Assembly: GCF_023218175.1 (NCBI RefSeq)
Contig: NZ_JALPTH010000006.1
Coordinates: forward strand, 1 to 64,000
DNA length: 64,000 nucleotides
Source of the DNA: Streptomyces lichenis
GTDB taxonomy: Bacteria; Actinomycetota; Actinomycetes; Streptomycetales; Streptomycetaceae
Reading direction: 5' to 3'
In this document: one piece after another, positions 1 through 9,160 of the stretch
How positions within the stretch are numbered: position 1 is the first letter of the stretch
Layout: each line of letters begins with the position of its first letter
The notes under the pieces: model-generated
The model's database searches: none
Told to the model about the DNA's origin: nothing
Seen by the model: the letters and a program-made list of their open reading frames with translations, nothing else
Position numbers and translations under genes: made by a program

Positions 1-1
1 C

Positions 2-1198
<1,197 letters not shown>

Positions 1199-1212
1199 AG
1201 GGAGCCCGGATC

Positions 1213-1893
1213 ATGAACCAGCAGCTCGCGGGCTACGCCCCCACCCCGGTGGCGGCCCGGATGGAGAACCACGGCCGCGCCATGCTCAAGGTCGCCATGG
1301 CCTCCGGCCAGGACCTCTACGCCCGCACCGGCTCCGTCGTCGCCTACGAGGGCTTCGTCACCTACGAGCCCAACCCGCCCGCCGTCCGGCAGATCGCCTC
1401 CTCCTGGGTGACCGGCGAGGGCGCGCCGATCATGAAGTGCACCGGAGACGGCCTGCTCTACCTCGCCGACTACGGAGCCGACGTCGTGGTCGTCAACCTC
1501 GACAACGACGCGCTCTCGGTCAACGGCACCAACCTCCTCGCCTTCGACGCCCACCTCCAGTGGGGTGTGGAGAAGGTCAAGGGCATGGCCAAGTTCGCCG
1601 GCCAGGGCCTGTGGAACGTGCAGATCGCCGGCACCGGCTGGGTGGCGCTCACCTCCCGCGGCACCCCGATCGTCGTCGACTGCGGACGCGGCGACGACGA
1701 GACCTATGTCGATCCGGACGCGCTGGTCGCCTGGTCGCCGTCGCTGAAGGTCAAGGGCAAGCGCAGCTTCAAGGCCTCCTCCCTGATCGGGCGGGGCAGC
1801 GGGGAGGCCTACCAGATGGCCTTCTCCGGCCAGGGCATCGTCGTCGTACAGCCGAGCGAGGACAGTACCGACCGGCTCCGGGTCCGGGGCTGA
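1213..1893 (+). CDS. AIM24 family protein, second of three
   Basis: This 226-residue protein consists almost entirely of the AIM24/TRAP-like beta domain, with no linker. Shared family landmarks with its neighbours are the early LKVAMASGQDLYARTG strand, the MKCTGDGLLYLAD segment, the centre GTGWVALTS, and the closing FSGQGIVVVQPSE. It starts at an ATG 14 bases after the previous stop, behind an AGGGAG ribosome binding site. It is followed at 18 bases by a third copy, so the three are probably co-transcribed and arose by tandem duplication. It has no signal peptide or membrane segment. AIM24 proteins were named for a mitochondrial inner-membrane organisation factor; their bacterial role is not established. 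Confidence 0.85.
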   Translation: MNQQLAGYAPTPVAARMENHGRAMLKVAMASGQDLYARTGSVVAYEGFVTYEPNPPAVRQIASSWVTGEGAPIMKCTGDGLLYLADYGADVVVVNLDNDALSVNGTNLLAFDAHLQWGVEKVKGMAKFAGQGLWNVQIAGTGWVALTSRGTPIVVDCGRGDDETYVDPDALVAWSPSLKVKGKRSFKASSLIGRGSGEAYQMAFSGQGIVVVQPSEDSTDRLRVRG

Positions 1894-1911
1894 GGGGGAG
1901 CGGAACAGATC

Positions 1912-2667
1912 ATGCAGAGCCCGCTTTTCAGCTACACCGAGCAGCAGACCCAGGACCGCTACGCGGTGCAGAACCCGCAGCTGCTGCGGGTCGCCCTCAC
2001 CGGCCATGACGACGTCCTCGCCCGCAAGGGCGCCATGGTCGCCTACCAGGGCCTGGTCGACTTCGACGGCGAGGTGCAGACCGGCACCCAGCGCCGGGCC
2101 CGGGCCCGCACCGGCGAGGGCCTGGACCTGATGCGCTGCTCCGGCCAGGGCACCGTCTACCTGGCCAACCTGGCGCAGTACATCCATGTGGTGGACGTCG
2201 ACCAGGACGGCCTGACCGTGGACAGCGCCTATGTGCTGGCGCTCGACTCCACCCTGCACACCGAGGTCATCGCCGTGGACAGCCAGTACGGCATCTCCGG
2301 CTCCGGCAAATACCAGCTGAACATCTCCGGCCGCGGCCAGGTCGCCCTGATGACCTCCGGCCAGCCGCTGATGATGCGGGTCACGCCCGAGACCTACGTC
2401 AACGTGGACGCGGACGCCATCGTGGCCTGGTCCTCCGGGCTGCGGGTGCAGATGCAGGCGCAGACCCATTCCTCCAGCGTGCGCCGCCGCCGCGGCGACA
2501 CCGGGGAGGGCTGGGAGCTGAGCTTCATGGGCCAGGGCTTCGCCCTCGTCCAGCCCAGCGAGGTCATGCCGCCGCAGCACGCCGACATCGGCCAGGGCGT
2601 GCGCGCCCAGTTCGGCGCCGGGCAGCACGGCTCGCACGCCCAGAACCAGAACAACGCCTGGAACTGA
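1912..2667 (+). CDS. AIM24 family protein, third of three
   Basis: This 251-residue AIM24-family protein starts at an ATG preceded by GGGGGAG. Landmarks are LLRVALTGHDDVLARKG, LMRCSGQGTVYLAN, ISGRGQVALMTSG and the C-terminal FMGQGFALVQPSE, which parallel those of the two upstream genes. After the domain there is a polar tail rich in Q, H and N. No signal peptide or membrane helix is visible, so it is probably cytosolic or associates with other copies. It is the last gene of the triplet, because a strong hairpin follows about 30 bases after the stop. The three paralogues may form a hetero-oligomer, but that is inference. Confidence 0.85.
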   Translation: MQSPLFSYTEQQTQDRYAVQNPQLLRVALTGHDDVLARKGAMVAYQGLVDFDGEVQTGTQRRARARTGEGLDLMRCSGQGTVYLANLAQYIHVVDVDQDGLTVDSAYVLALDSTLHTEVIAVDSQYGISGSGKYQLNISGRGQVALMTSGQPLMMRVTPETYVNVDADAIVAWSSGLRVQMQAQTHSSSVRRRRGDTGEGWELSFMGQGFALVQPSEVMPPQHADIGQGVRAQFGAGQHGSHAQNQNNAWN

Positions 2668-2697
2668 GCGGGGCGGCGGCCGGCGGCCGCATGAGAG

Positions 2698-2747
2698 GTA
2701 CGGGGAGGGGGACGGTCCCGGTGACGGGGCCGTCCCCCTCCCCGTAC
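2698..2747. terminator. Bidirectional hairpin terminator
   Basis: A perfect 18-base inverted repeat (2698-2715 with 2730-2747) around a 14-base loop lies between the AIM24 triplet and the convergent Nudix gene. There is no T-run, as is usual in Streptomyces. Confidence 0.8.
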
Positions 2748-2763
2748 GGGCATCGCCGTACGG

Positions 2764-3303
2764 TCAGCCGGCCAGGGCCGCCCGGGCCGCCGCCACCAGG
2801 CGGACCACCGAGTCGTCGGCGACCTCGGCCACCTCCTGGTAGCCGAACCAGCGCAGGTCCAGCGACTCGTCGCTGATCGCCACCACCGCGTCCGGCGGGG
2901 CGATCGCCGCGTACTGCACATCCAGGTGCCAGTGGCAGGGCGCCGGAATGGTGTGCCGGTCCAGCCGCAGCGGGCCGCCGGGCAGCAGCGCCAGCCCGGA
3001 CACTCCGGACTCCTCGGTCGCCTCGCGCAGCGCGGCCGCCGCCAGCGAGGCGTCACCGGGCTCGCAGTGGCCGCCCATCTGCAGCCACCTGCCGAGCTTG
3101 CGGTGCAGGGTCAGCAGCACCCGGCCGCGCTCCGGGTCGACCACCAGCGCGCTCGCCGTGAGATGCCCGGAGTCGCAGGCCTTCCACAGGGCGTCGGGGT
3201 GGGCCGCCAGATGGTCCAGGTAGATCCGGCGCAGCGCGGACTGGTGCTCGCCCCGGCCCTCGTACGCCTTGAGGACCAGGGCCGCGTCGTCGTGCAGGGT
3301 CAC
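2764..3303 (-). CDS. Nudix hydrolase
   Basis: This 179-residue protein has a Nudix fold: a central GGHCEPGD segment followed by REATEESGV, which matches the REUxEExGU core of the Nudix box. The usual Glu nine residues before that core is Ala here. It hydrolyses a nucleoside-diphosphate-linked substrate that cannot be named from sequence. The N-terminal 40 residues (RRIYLDHLAAHPDALWKAC) are a short helical extension typical of actinobacterial members. The GTG start overlaps the stop of the upstream metallopeptidase as GTGA, so the two are translationally coupled. The strong hairpin at 2698-2747 ends the transcript. Confidence 0.88.
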   Translation of the reverse strand: MTLHDDAALVLKAYEGRGEHQSALRRIYLDHLAAHPDALWKACDSGHLTASALVVDPERGRVLLTLHRKLGRWLQMGGHCEPGDASLAAAALREATEESGVSGLALLPGGPLRLDRHTIPAPCHWHLDVQYAAIAPPDAVVAISDESLDLRWFGYQEVAEVADDSVVRLVAAARAALAG

Positions 3304-4763
3304 TTCTCGCTGTCGCCCTTGTCCTCGTCCGTGCCGCCGGGGGCATCGCCGCCCTGGTCCTGGCCGGGCTTGGACCCGCCCGCGGCCTCGCCGAGCATCT
3401 TGTCCAGCTCGGAGAAGTCCAGGTGCTCGCGGTGGACGAAGCCGTCCGGGTCGTCCAGGTCGGAGGCGGTGGGGAGGTTGTCCGGGTGCTCCCACAGGTG
3501 GTCCCGGCCGTCCACCCCCCGGGCGTCGGTGAGCGAGGCCCACAGCCGGGAGGCGTCCCGCAGCCGGCGCGGCCGCAGCTCCAGACCGATCAGGGTGGCG
3601 AAGGTCTGCTCCGCCGGACCGCCCGAGGCGCGCCGCCGGCGCAGCGTCTCGCGCAGCGCGCCCGCCGAGGTCAGCCGGGACTTGGCGGCCTCGTGCACCA
3701 CCGCGTCCACCCAGCCCTCGACCAGCGCCAGCGCCGTCTCCAGCCGGGCCAGCGCCGCCTTCTGCTCGGGGGTGTCCTCCGGCTGGAACATGCCCTGCTG
3801 GAGGGCTTCCTGGAGCTGTTCCGGGTTCGACGGGTCGAGCCCGGACACCGCGTCCTCCAGCTTGGAGGTGTCCACCTTGATCCCGCGCGCGTACCCCTCG
3901 ACCGCGCCGAACAGGTGCGCCCGCAGCCACGGGACATGGGCGAACAGCCGCTGGTGGGCGGCCTCGCGCAGCGCCAGGTAGAGCCGGACCTCCTCCTCGG
4001 AGACGCCCAGGTCCTTGCCGAAGGCGGCCACGTTCAGCGGCAGCAGCGCCGCCTTGCCGGCCGGGCCCAGCGGCAGCCCGACGTCGGTGGAGCCGACCAC
4101 CTCACCGGCCAGGGTGCCCACGGCCTGCCCGATCTGCTGGCCGAACATGGCGCCGCCCATGGAGCGCATCATGCCGATCAGCGGGCCCGCCATGGCCTGC
4201 ATCTCCTCGGGCAGCACATCGCCCATCGCCGTGCCGACCCGCTCGGCGACCGGGTCGACCAGCTGCTGCCAGGCCGGAAGCGTGGCCTCCACCCACTCGG
4301 CGCGGCTCCACGCCACCGCCGTGCTCGCTCCGGACGGCAGCGAGGTCACCCCGTCCAGCCACAGGTCGGCCAGCCGCACCGCCTCCTCGACGGCCGCCCG
4401 CTCAGCCGGGCCGACGCTGGCGTCCTTGGTGCCGTCCGCGGTGCCCTGGGCGACGGTCTGGCGGGCGATCTGCTTGGCCATGTCCCAGTTGACCGGGCCG
4501 CCCTCGTAGCTGAGCATCTGCCCGAGCTGCTGGAAGGCCGCGCCGAGGTCGCCCGGGTTCATCGCGCCGAACATCGCGGCGAACGGGTTGTCCCCGCCCT
4601 GGCCACCGGGGAAGCCGCCCGGCAGGCCGCCGAAGCCGAACGGGTTGTCCCCGCCGCCCTGGCCACCGCCCTGGCCACCACCGGTGCCTCCCTTCTTCTT
4701 GCCGTCGTCGCCGTCCTCCGGCTCCTCCGGCGGAAGGCCGAATCCGAATGGGGTGTCACTCAC
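3300..4763 (-). CDS. Zinc-dependent metallopeptidase-like protein (DUF2342 family)
   Basis: This 487-residue protein belongs to the actinobacterial DUF2342 zincin-like group, also annotated as F420-biosynthesis-associated; its substrate is unknown. Residues 1-60 are acidic then glycine-rich (GGQGGGQGGGDNPFGFG). The conserved core includes GVSEEEVRLYLALREAAHQRLF followed by VPWLRAHL, the family signature carrying the putative metal-binding Glu and His. A canonical HExxH is not present. GTG at 4763 is chosen because GAGG lies seven bases upstream and the protein begins SDTPFGFGLPPEEPED; an ATG further upstream adds residues of random appearance. The gene is coupled to the downstream Nudix gene and is divergent from an SDR gene. 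Confidence 0.82.
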   Translation of the reverse strand: MSDTPFGFGLPPEEPEDGDDGKKKGGTGGGQGGGQGGGDNPFGFGGLPGGFPGGQGGDNPFAAMFGAMNPGDLGAAFQQLGQMLSYEGGPVNWDMAKQIARQTVAQGTADGTKDASVGPAERAAVEEAVRLADLWLDGVTSLPSGASTAVAWSRAEWVEATLPAWQQLVDPVAERVGTAMGDVLPEEMQAMAGPLIGMMRSMGGAMFGQQIGQAVGTLAGEVVGSTDVGLPLGPAGKAALLPLNVAAFGKDLGVSEEEVRLYLALREAAHQRLFAHVPWLRAHLFGAVEGYARGIKVDTSKLEDAVSGLDPSNPEQLQEALQQGMFQPEDTPEQKAALARLETALALVEGWVDAVVHEAAKSRLTSAGALRETLRRRRASGGPAEQTFATLIGLELRPRRLRDASRLWASLTDARGVDGRDHLWEHPDNLPTASDLDDPDGFVHREHLDFSELDKMLGEAAGGSKPGQDQGGDAPGGTDEDKGDSEK

Positions 4764-4941
4764 GGGGTTCCTCGGCTCGTAGGGCCGCCGGCTTCTGCCG
4801 GCGGCGGGACTGCCCGACTTCTCCACCCAGCCTAGGTCCTCGCCCGCCACCCGCGAGGGGCCCGGCGTACGGGCGCGGAGGGCACGCCCGGGGCTCGGTG
4901 CTCCGCCGGGCCCCGGCCTGCGGCAGGATGGACGCCACCTG

Positions 4942-4968
4942 GTACGTACGCGTCATATACATACGTAC
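4942..4968. promoter_or_regulatory. Inverted repeat in divergent promoter region
   Basis: GTACGTA (4942-4948) and TACGTAC (4962-4968) are perfect inverted arms 20 bases apart in the 230-bp gap between the DUF2342 and SDR genes. The spacer is AT-rich for this genome (CATATACA). It may be an operator, but no regulator is identified. Confidence 0.35.
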
Positions 4969-4993
4969 TGAAGACAACCGCTGGAGACGCCCG

Positions 4994-6103
4994 GTGAGTT
5001 CCCCAGATCCGCAGGTTCGCGCTGCGCGAAACGCTTCCACCCAGCCCGCCGGCCGGGGCCCCGTCGTCGCGGTCACCGGCGCCGCCTCCGGCGCCGGCGA
5101 GCTGCTGACCCGCCGCCTGGCCGCGTCCGGGGAGGTCAGAAAGGTCCTCGCGATCGACGAGCGGCGCGGCGAGTGCGCCGAGGCGCAGTGGCATGTGCTG
5201 GACGTGCGCGACCCGGCGATCGCCGAGAAGCTGCGCGGCGCGGACGTGGTGGTGCACCTGGCGCTCGACCTCGACCTGGAGACCGACCCGGCCGCCCGCA
5301 CCGCGTTCAACGTACGCGGCACCCAGACCGTGCTGACCGCGGCGGCCGCCGCCGGGGTGCGCCGGGTGGTGCTCTGCACCTCGGCGATGGTGTACGGGGC
5401 GCTGCCCGACAACGACATCCCGCTCTCCGAGGACGCCGAGCTGCGGGCCACCGCCGAGGCCACCGGGGTCGGCGACCTGCTGGAGATCGAGCGCCTGGCC
5501 CGCCGGGCGCCGCGCGCCCACCCGGGGCTGAACGTCACCGTGGTGCGCCCGGCCGTGCTGGTCGGCGGCACCGACACCGCGCTGACCCGCTACTTCGAGT
5601 CGCCGCGGCTGCTGGTGGTCGCCGGATCCCGCCCCGCCTGGCAGTTCTGCCATGTCGAGGACCTGGTCAGCGCGCTGGAGTACGCGGCCCTGGAGAAGGT
5701 CGAGGGCGAGTTCGCGGTCGGCTGCGACGGCTGGCTGGAGCAGGAGGACGTCGAGCAGCTGAGCGGCATCCGGCGGATGGAGCTGCCGTCCGCGGTCGCC
5801 CTGGGCGCCGCCGCCCGGCTGCACCGGATCGGGCTCACCCCGTCCCCGGCCGGCGACCTCGCGTACACCATGCACCCCTGGGTGGTCAGCGTCGGCCGGC
5901 TGCACGACGCGGGCTGGCGGGCCAAGTGGACCAACGAGGAGGTGCTGGCGGCGCTGTTGGCGGAGGCCGAGGGACGACACACGGTCGCGGGCCGGCGGCT
6001 CGGCGCCAAGGACGCCATCGCCCCGGCCGCCGCGGGTGCCACCGTCGCCCTGCTCGGCACCGCCGCCCTGGTGCGCAGGGCCCGCCGCAGGCGCGGGATC
6101 TAG
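4994..6103 (+). CDS. NAD-dependent epimerase/dehydratase-like SDR protein
   Basis: This 369-residue extended short-chain dehydrogenase has an N-terminal Rossmann fold with the glycine motif VTGAASGAGELL near residue 24. The DVVVHLALDLD segment is where NAD(P) contacts follow. A catalytic-type Tyr lies in SAMVYGALPD, but the usual YxxxK lysine is not obvious. The last 30 residues (PAAAGATVALLGTAALVRRARRRR) form a membrane helix with a positively charged end, so the enzyme is probably anchored to the cytoplasmic face of the membrane. GTG at 4994 has GGAG eight bases upstream. Substrate unknown. The downstream moaE is probably a separate unit because 148 bases intervene. Confidence 0.8.
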   Translation: MSSPDPQVRAARNASTQPAGRGPVVAVTGAASGAGELLTRRLAASGEVRKVLAIDERRGECAEAQWHVLDVRDPAIAEKLRGADVVVHLALDLDLETDPAARTAFNVRGTQTVLTAAAAAGVRRVVLCTSAMVYGALPDNDIPLSEDAELRATAEATGVGDLLEIERLARRAPRAHPGLNVTVVRPAVLVGGTDTALTRYFESPRLLVVAGSRPAWQFCHVEDLVSALEYAALEKVEGEFAVGCDGWLEQEDVEQLSGIRRMELPSAVALGAAARLHRIGLTPSPAGDLAYTMHPWVVSVGRLHDAGWRAKWTNEEVLAALLAEAEGRHTVAGRRLGAKDAIAPAAAGATVALLGTAALVRRARRRRGI

Positions 6104-6251
6104 GACCGCGGTCCGGCGGTACGGGATGGGGCGGCCCCGCCGCACGGAGGCTGCCCCTCCGCGCCCCTGTAGGAGGCTCCAAGGGCGGGGCCGCCCGGGC
6201 CGGGCGAACGCGCAATTCCGCCTGGCCGGTGCGGTGCGGCACGATGGCGGT

Positions 6252-6713
6252 ATGGCACCTACGCACGAGCACCCCGGCGAGTACGCGGCCGCGGACCCGA
6301 TCCGGCTGCTGGACATCCGGGACACCCCGCTCTCCCTGGACGAGGTCTTCCGGGCCGTCGGGGACGACGCGGCCGGCGGCACCGCGCTCTTCGTCGGCAC
6401 CGTGCGCGACCACGACGGCGGCGCCGACGTGGACGCCCTCGGCTACTCCGGCCACCCCACCGCCCTGGCCGAGCTGCGCCGGGTCGCCGAGAAGGTGGCC
6501 GCCGACCACCCGGTCCGCGCCCTGGCCGCGGTGCACCGGGTCGGCGAGCTCGCGGTCGGCGAGCTCGCGGTGGTGGTCGCCGTCTCCTGCCCGCACCGCG
6601 CGGAGGCCTTCGCGGCCTGCCGGAAGCTGATCGACGACCTCAAGCACGAGGTGCCGATCTGGAAACACCAGCGTTTCTCGGACGGCACCGAGGAGTGGGT
6701 CGGCGCCTGCTGA
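6252..6713 (+). CDS. moaE: Molybdopterin synthase catalytic subunit MoaE
   Basis: This 153-residue protein matches MoaE, which with the thiocarboxylated MoaD subunit inserts two sulfurs into precursor Z to make molybdopterin. Family landmarks are ALFVGTVRDHDGG, the HRVGELAVGE segment, VSCPHRAEAF and IDDLKHEVPIWK, where the Lys belongs to the active site. Family proteins usually have about 140-155 residues, so it is full length. No moaD or other molybdenum cofactor genes lie nearby, so it is an orphan here and must work with a MoaD encoded elsewhere. The ATG at 6252 was chosen because the upstream in-frame sequence looks non-coding. Confidence 0.93.
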   Translation: MAPTHEHPGEYAAADPIRLLDIRDTPLSLDEVFRAVGDDAAGGTALFVGTVRDHDGGADVDALGYSGHPTALAELRRVAEKVAADHPVRALAAVHRVGELAVGELAVVVAVSCPHRAEAFAACRKLIDDLKHEVPIWKHQRFSDGTEEWVGAC

Positions 6714-6986
6714 GGTAGGGTGCGCCGCCCCGCGCACCGGTACGCCCCCTCGGCCGGCGGCCTTCCCGGCGTCCCCGCGCCCGTCCGCCTCGTACCCGCC
6801 CCGTGGACACCACCCGGACGGCGGGCGGACGACCGATTTGCGTAACCCGCCCCCGGGCACCAGCGTTGTAGGCGTGAAGGGCTAATCTGCTGATGCAGTC
6901 AGCCGCTTGTATGCATGCCGCTCGGATTCCCGCGGCGCATGCCGACGGCGGGGTACTGCTCGGCACACTGGGGACGGGAGGTCGTG

Positions 6987-7172
6987 ATGGCAGTTCTGGC
7001 CTGGTTGCTGATTCCGCTGTTCGCCGCCGTCGGCGCTGCGATATGGGGAGGCTGGGCCTCCCGCGACCGCACCACCGGCGATGTCGCCGAACTCGCGGGG
7101 TACGCCCGCTTCCGCGACGCCATGGAGAGCAGCGCCATGGAGAAGGTCCACTCCGACGGCGAACCGGTCTGA
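6987..7172 (+). CDS. Small single-pass membrane protein
   Basis: This 61-residue protein starts with one hydrophobic helix (residues 1-25, AVLAWLLIPLFAAVGAAIWGGWA). A short acidic and polar cytoplasmic tail ending in SDGEPV follows. The ATG is preceded by GGGAGG at seven bases, which strongly supports translation. It lies 98 bases upstream of the PDZ/Lon-like protease gene, and may be co-expressed with it, but no domain links the two. Function unknown; it resembles small conserved membrane proteins of streptomycetes only in layout. Confidence 0.75.
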   Translation: MAVLAWLLIPLFAAVGAAIWGGWASRDRTTGDVAELAGYARFRDAMESSAMEKVHSDGEPV

Positions 7173-7270
7173 CCCGCGTACGCGCGTAGCCGTGCGTCCC
7201 CGCCGCGTCCCCGCCCCGGACGGACCGGCCCCGGGGGTGCACACACAGGCCGGTCCCGTACTGTCGTTCC

Positions 7271-8359
7271 ATGCCACGCCGCACCGCGACGATGCTCGCC
7301 TCGACCCTCATCCTGATCGCGCTGCTCTGCGCGGGCGTCTTCTTCCCGGTGCCGTACTCCGAGATGAGCCCCGGCCCCACCGTGAACACCCTGGGTGAGG
7401 CGCGCGGCGAGCCGGTGCTCCAGATCTCCGACCGCAAGACCTACCCCACCACCGGTCACCTCAACATGACCACGGTCAGGGTCACCGGCGCGGACTACCG
7501 GATGAACCTGCCGGAGGCCGTCTACGGCTGGATCGCCCACGACAGCGTGGTGGTACCGCACGAGACGCTCTACCCGGACGGCAAGACCGAGGAGCAGTCG
7601 ACGCAGGAGAACGCCGAGGAGTTCAGCCAGTCCCAGGAGAGCGCCAAGGTCGCCGCCCTCGGGCAGCTCGGCCTCCCGGTCGCCACCCAGGTGGTCGTCG
7701 GCTCGGTGCAGAAGGACGGCCCCGCCGAGGGCACCCTGCACGCCGGCGACGTGATCAAGGAAGTGGACGGCCGGCCGGTCCGCCAACCCCAGGACGTGTC
7801 CAAGCTGGTCACCAAGCACCGCCCGAAGCAGGACGTGGAGTTCACCATCGTCACCGCCAAGGACGCGGCGGCCGCCGAGAAGGCCGGCCGGGAGCCGGTC
7901 GACACCGAGCGGGTGGTGCTCACCACCACCGCCTCCGAGGAGGGCGGCCGGGCCATCGTCGGCATCCAGGCCATGGTCGACCACACCTTCCCGTTCCCCA
8001 TCGACATCAAGCTGGCCGATGTGGGCGGGCCCAGCGCCGGGCTGATGTTCTCGCTCGGGCTGGTGGACAAGCTGACCCGCGGCGACCTCACCGACGGCAA
8101 GTTCATCGCCGGCACCGGCACCATCGACGACGAGGGCAAGGTCGGCCCCATCGGCGGCATCACCATGAAGCTCGTCGGGGCGCGGAACGCGGGCGCCCGC
8201 TACTTCCTCACCCCCGCCGACAACTGCGCCACCGCCGCCGCCGACATCCCCGACGGGCTCACCCTGATCAAGGTCGAGAACCTCAAGAGCGCGGTGAGCT
8301 CGCTGGAGAAGCTCCGGGCCGGCGAGACCTCCGGACTGCCGAGCTGCTCGGCGGGCTGA
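7271..8359 (+). CDS. Membrane-anchored PDZ/Lon-like serine protease (YlbL type)
   Basis: This 362-residue protein has an N-terminal membrane anchor (residues 9-28). It is followed by a PDZ domain around residues 130-200 (VVVGSVQKDGPAEGTLHAGD) and a C-terminal Lon-type S16 peptidase domain. The catalytic pair is visible: Ser255 in GGPSAGLMFS and Lys300 in GGITMKLVGA. There is no ATPase domain, so it is a stand-alone, surface-facing Lon-like protease; substrates are unknown, and related proteins act in envelope or division quality control. It is monocistronic or pairs with the small membrane protein upstream, and a long hairpin ends it. Confidence 0.9.
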   Translation: MPRRTATMLASTLILIALLCAGVFFPVPYSEMSPGPTVNTLGEARGEPVLQISDRKTYPTTGHLNMTTVRVTGADYRMNLPEAVYGWIAHDSVVVPHETLYPDGKTEEQSTQENAEEFSQSQESAKVAALGQLGLPVATQVVVGSVQKDGPAEGTLHAGDVIKEVDGRPVRQPQDVSKLVTKHRPKQDVEFTIVTAKDAAAAEKAGREPVDTERVVLTTTASEEGGRAIVGIQAMVDHTFPFPIDIKLADVGGPSAGLMFSLGLVDKLTRGDLTDGKFIAGTGTIDDEGKVGPIGGITMKLVGARNAGARYFLTPADNCATAAADIPDGLTLIKVENLKSAVSSLEKLRAGETSGLPSCSAG

Positions 8360-8380
8360 CGCCGAGGACGATCGGGGACG

Positions 8381-8421
8381 CGAAGGGGGTACGGGCAAAG
8401 TCGCCGCCCGTACCCCCTTCG
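8381..8421. terminator. Bidirectional hairpin terminator
   Basis: A perfect 16-base inverted repeat (8381-8396 with 8406-8421) with a 9-base loop sits between the PDZ protease and the convergent PPA1309-family gene. Confidence 0.85.
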
Positions 8422-8444
8422 TGCGCTTCTCGCGTACGGCGGTC

Positions 8445-9002
8445 TCAGCCCTCGAAGGTCGCGGCCAGCGCGTCGGCCAGGCCCGGGACCAGGTCGGAGC
8501 CGGTCAGCACCTCGGTGGCCGAGTCCTTGGCGCGCAGCCGCAGCGCCGACTCCCGGGCGCCGTCCCGCAGCACCGCCACCGTCATCCGGACCTCCTGGCG
8601 GTCCGGGTGCCGGGCCACCCACGCGGCCAGGCCCGCCTCGTCCAGACCGTCCGGCACCGAGGCCGCGGCGGACGGCGGCAGCATCAGCCGCTCTACGGTC
8701 ATCGCGCACCCGGCCACCGCCTCCGGCCAGGCCACCGTCCCCAGGAACTCGTCCAGCGGGCGGTCGGCGGGCACCTCGTCCTGCTCGATCGGGGTCAGCG
8801 GAGCGGCGGCCGACTCACCTTCCAGACCGAGCTGGGCGGCGAGCCGGGGCTCCTGGGAGCGCAGCCGCTCGGTGTCGACCAGGGCGAAGAGCCGGGCGGG
8901 CTGGTCCCAGCCGAGACCGGCCGCGTACTCGTCGATCTCCAGCACGGCGCGGGTCAGCGGGCTGGCGGCCATCGGGGGACCGGAGGGGGAAACATTGGAC
9001 AT
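8445..9002 (-). CDS. PPA1309 family protein
   Basis: This 185-residue conserved actinobacterial protein resembles the PPA1309 family, which has no assigned function. It is acidic, has no signal peptide or membrane segment, and alternates helices with a strand block near residues 135-165 ([23 protein letters not shown]). The landmark [18 protein letters not shown] segment [14 protein letters not shown] lies near residue 45. ATG at 9002 is preferred; a TTG two codons upstream is also in frame, and GCAGGA is the nearest ribosome binding site. It is transcribed away from the large UPF0182 gene, with about 160 bases of divergent promoter space. Confidence 0.8.
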   Translation of the reverse strand: MSNVSPSGPPMAASPLTRAVLEIDEYAAGLGWDQPARLFALVDTERLRSQEPRLAAQLGLEGESAAAPLTPIEQDEVPADRPLDEFLGTVAWPEAVAGCAMTVERLMLPPSAAASVPDGLDEAGLAAWVARHPDRQEVRMTVAVLRDGARESALRLRAKDSATEVLTGSDLVPGLADALAATFEG

Positions 9003-9160
9003 GGCCAATATCCTGCCTCCTCCCGCCCCGGATGCGGGAACTAGGTAAAGCCTCAGTAAGTTGCATCAGTGGGCTCTACCATCGCTGGGCCCGCACCGGC
9101 GCCACCGCCGCAGGCGGCGCGCACGCTTCAGAACACGATCGCGAACACAAGGGGCGCACG

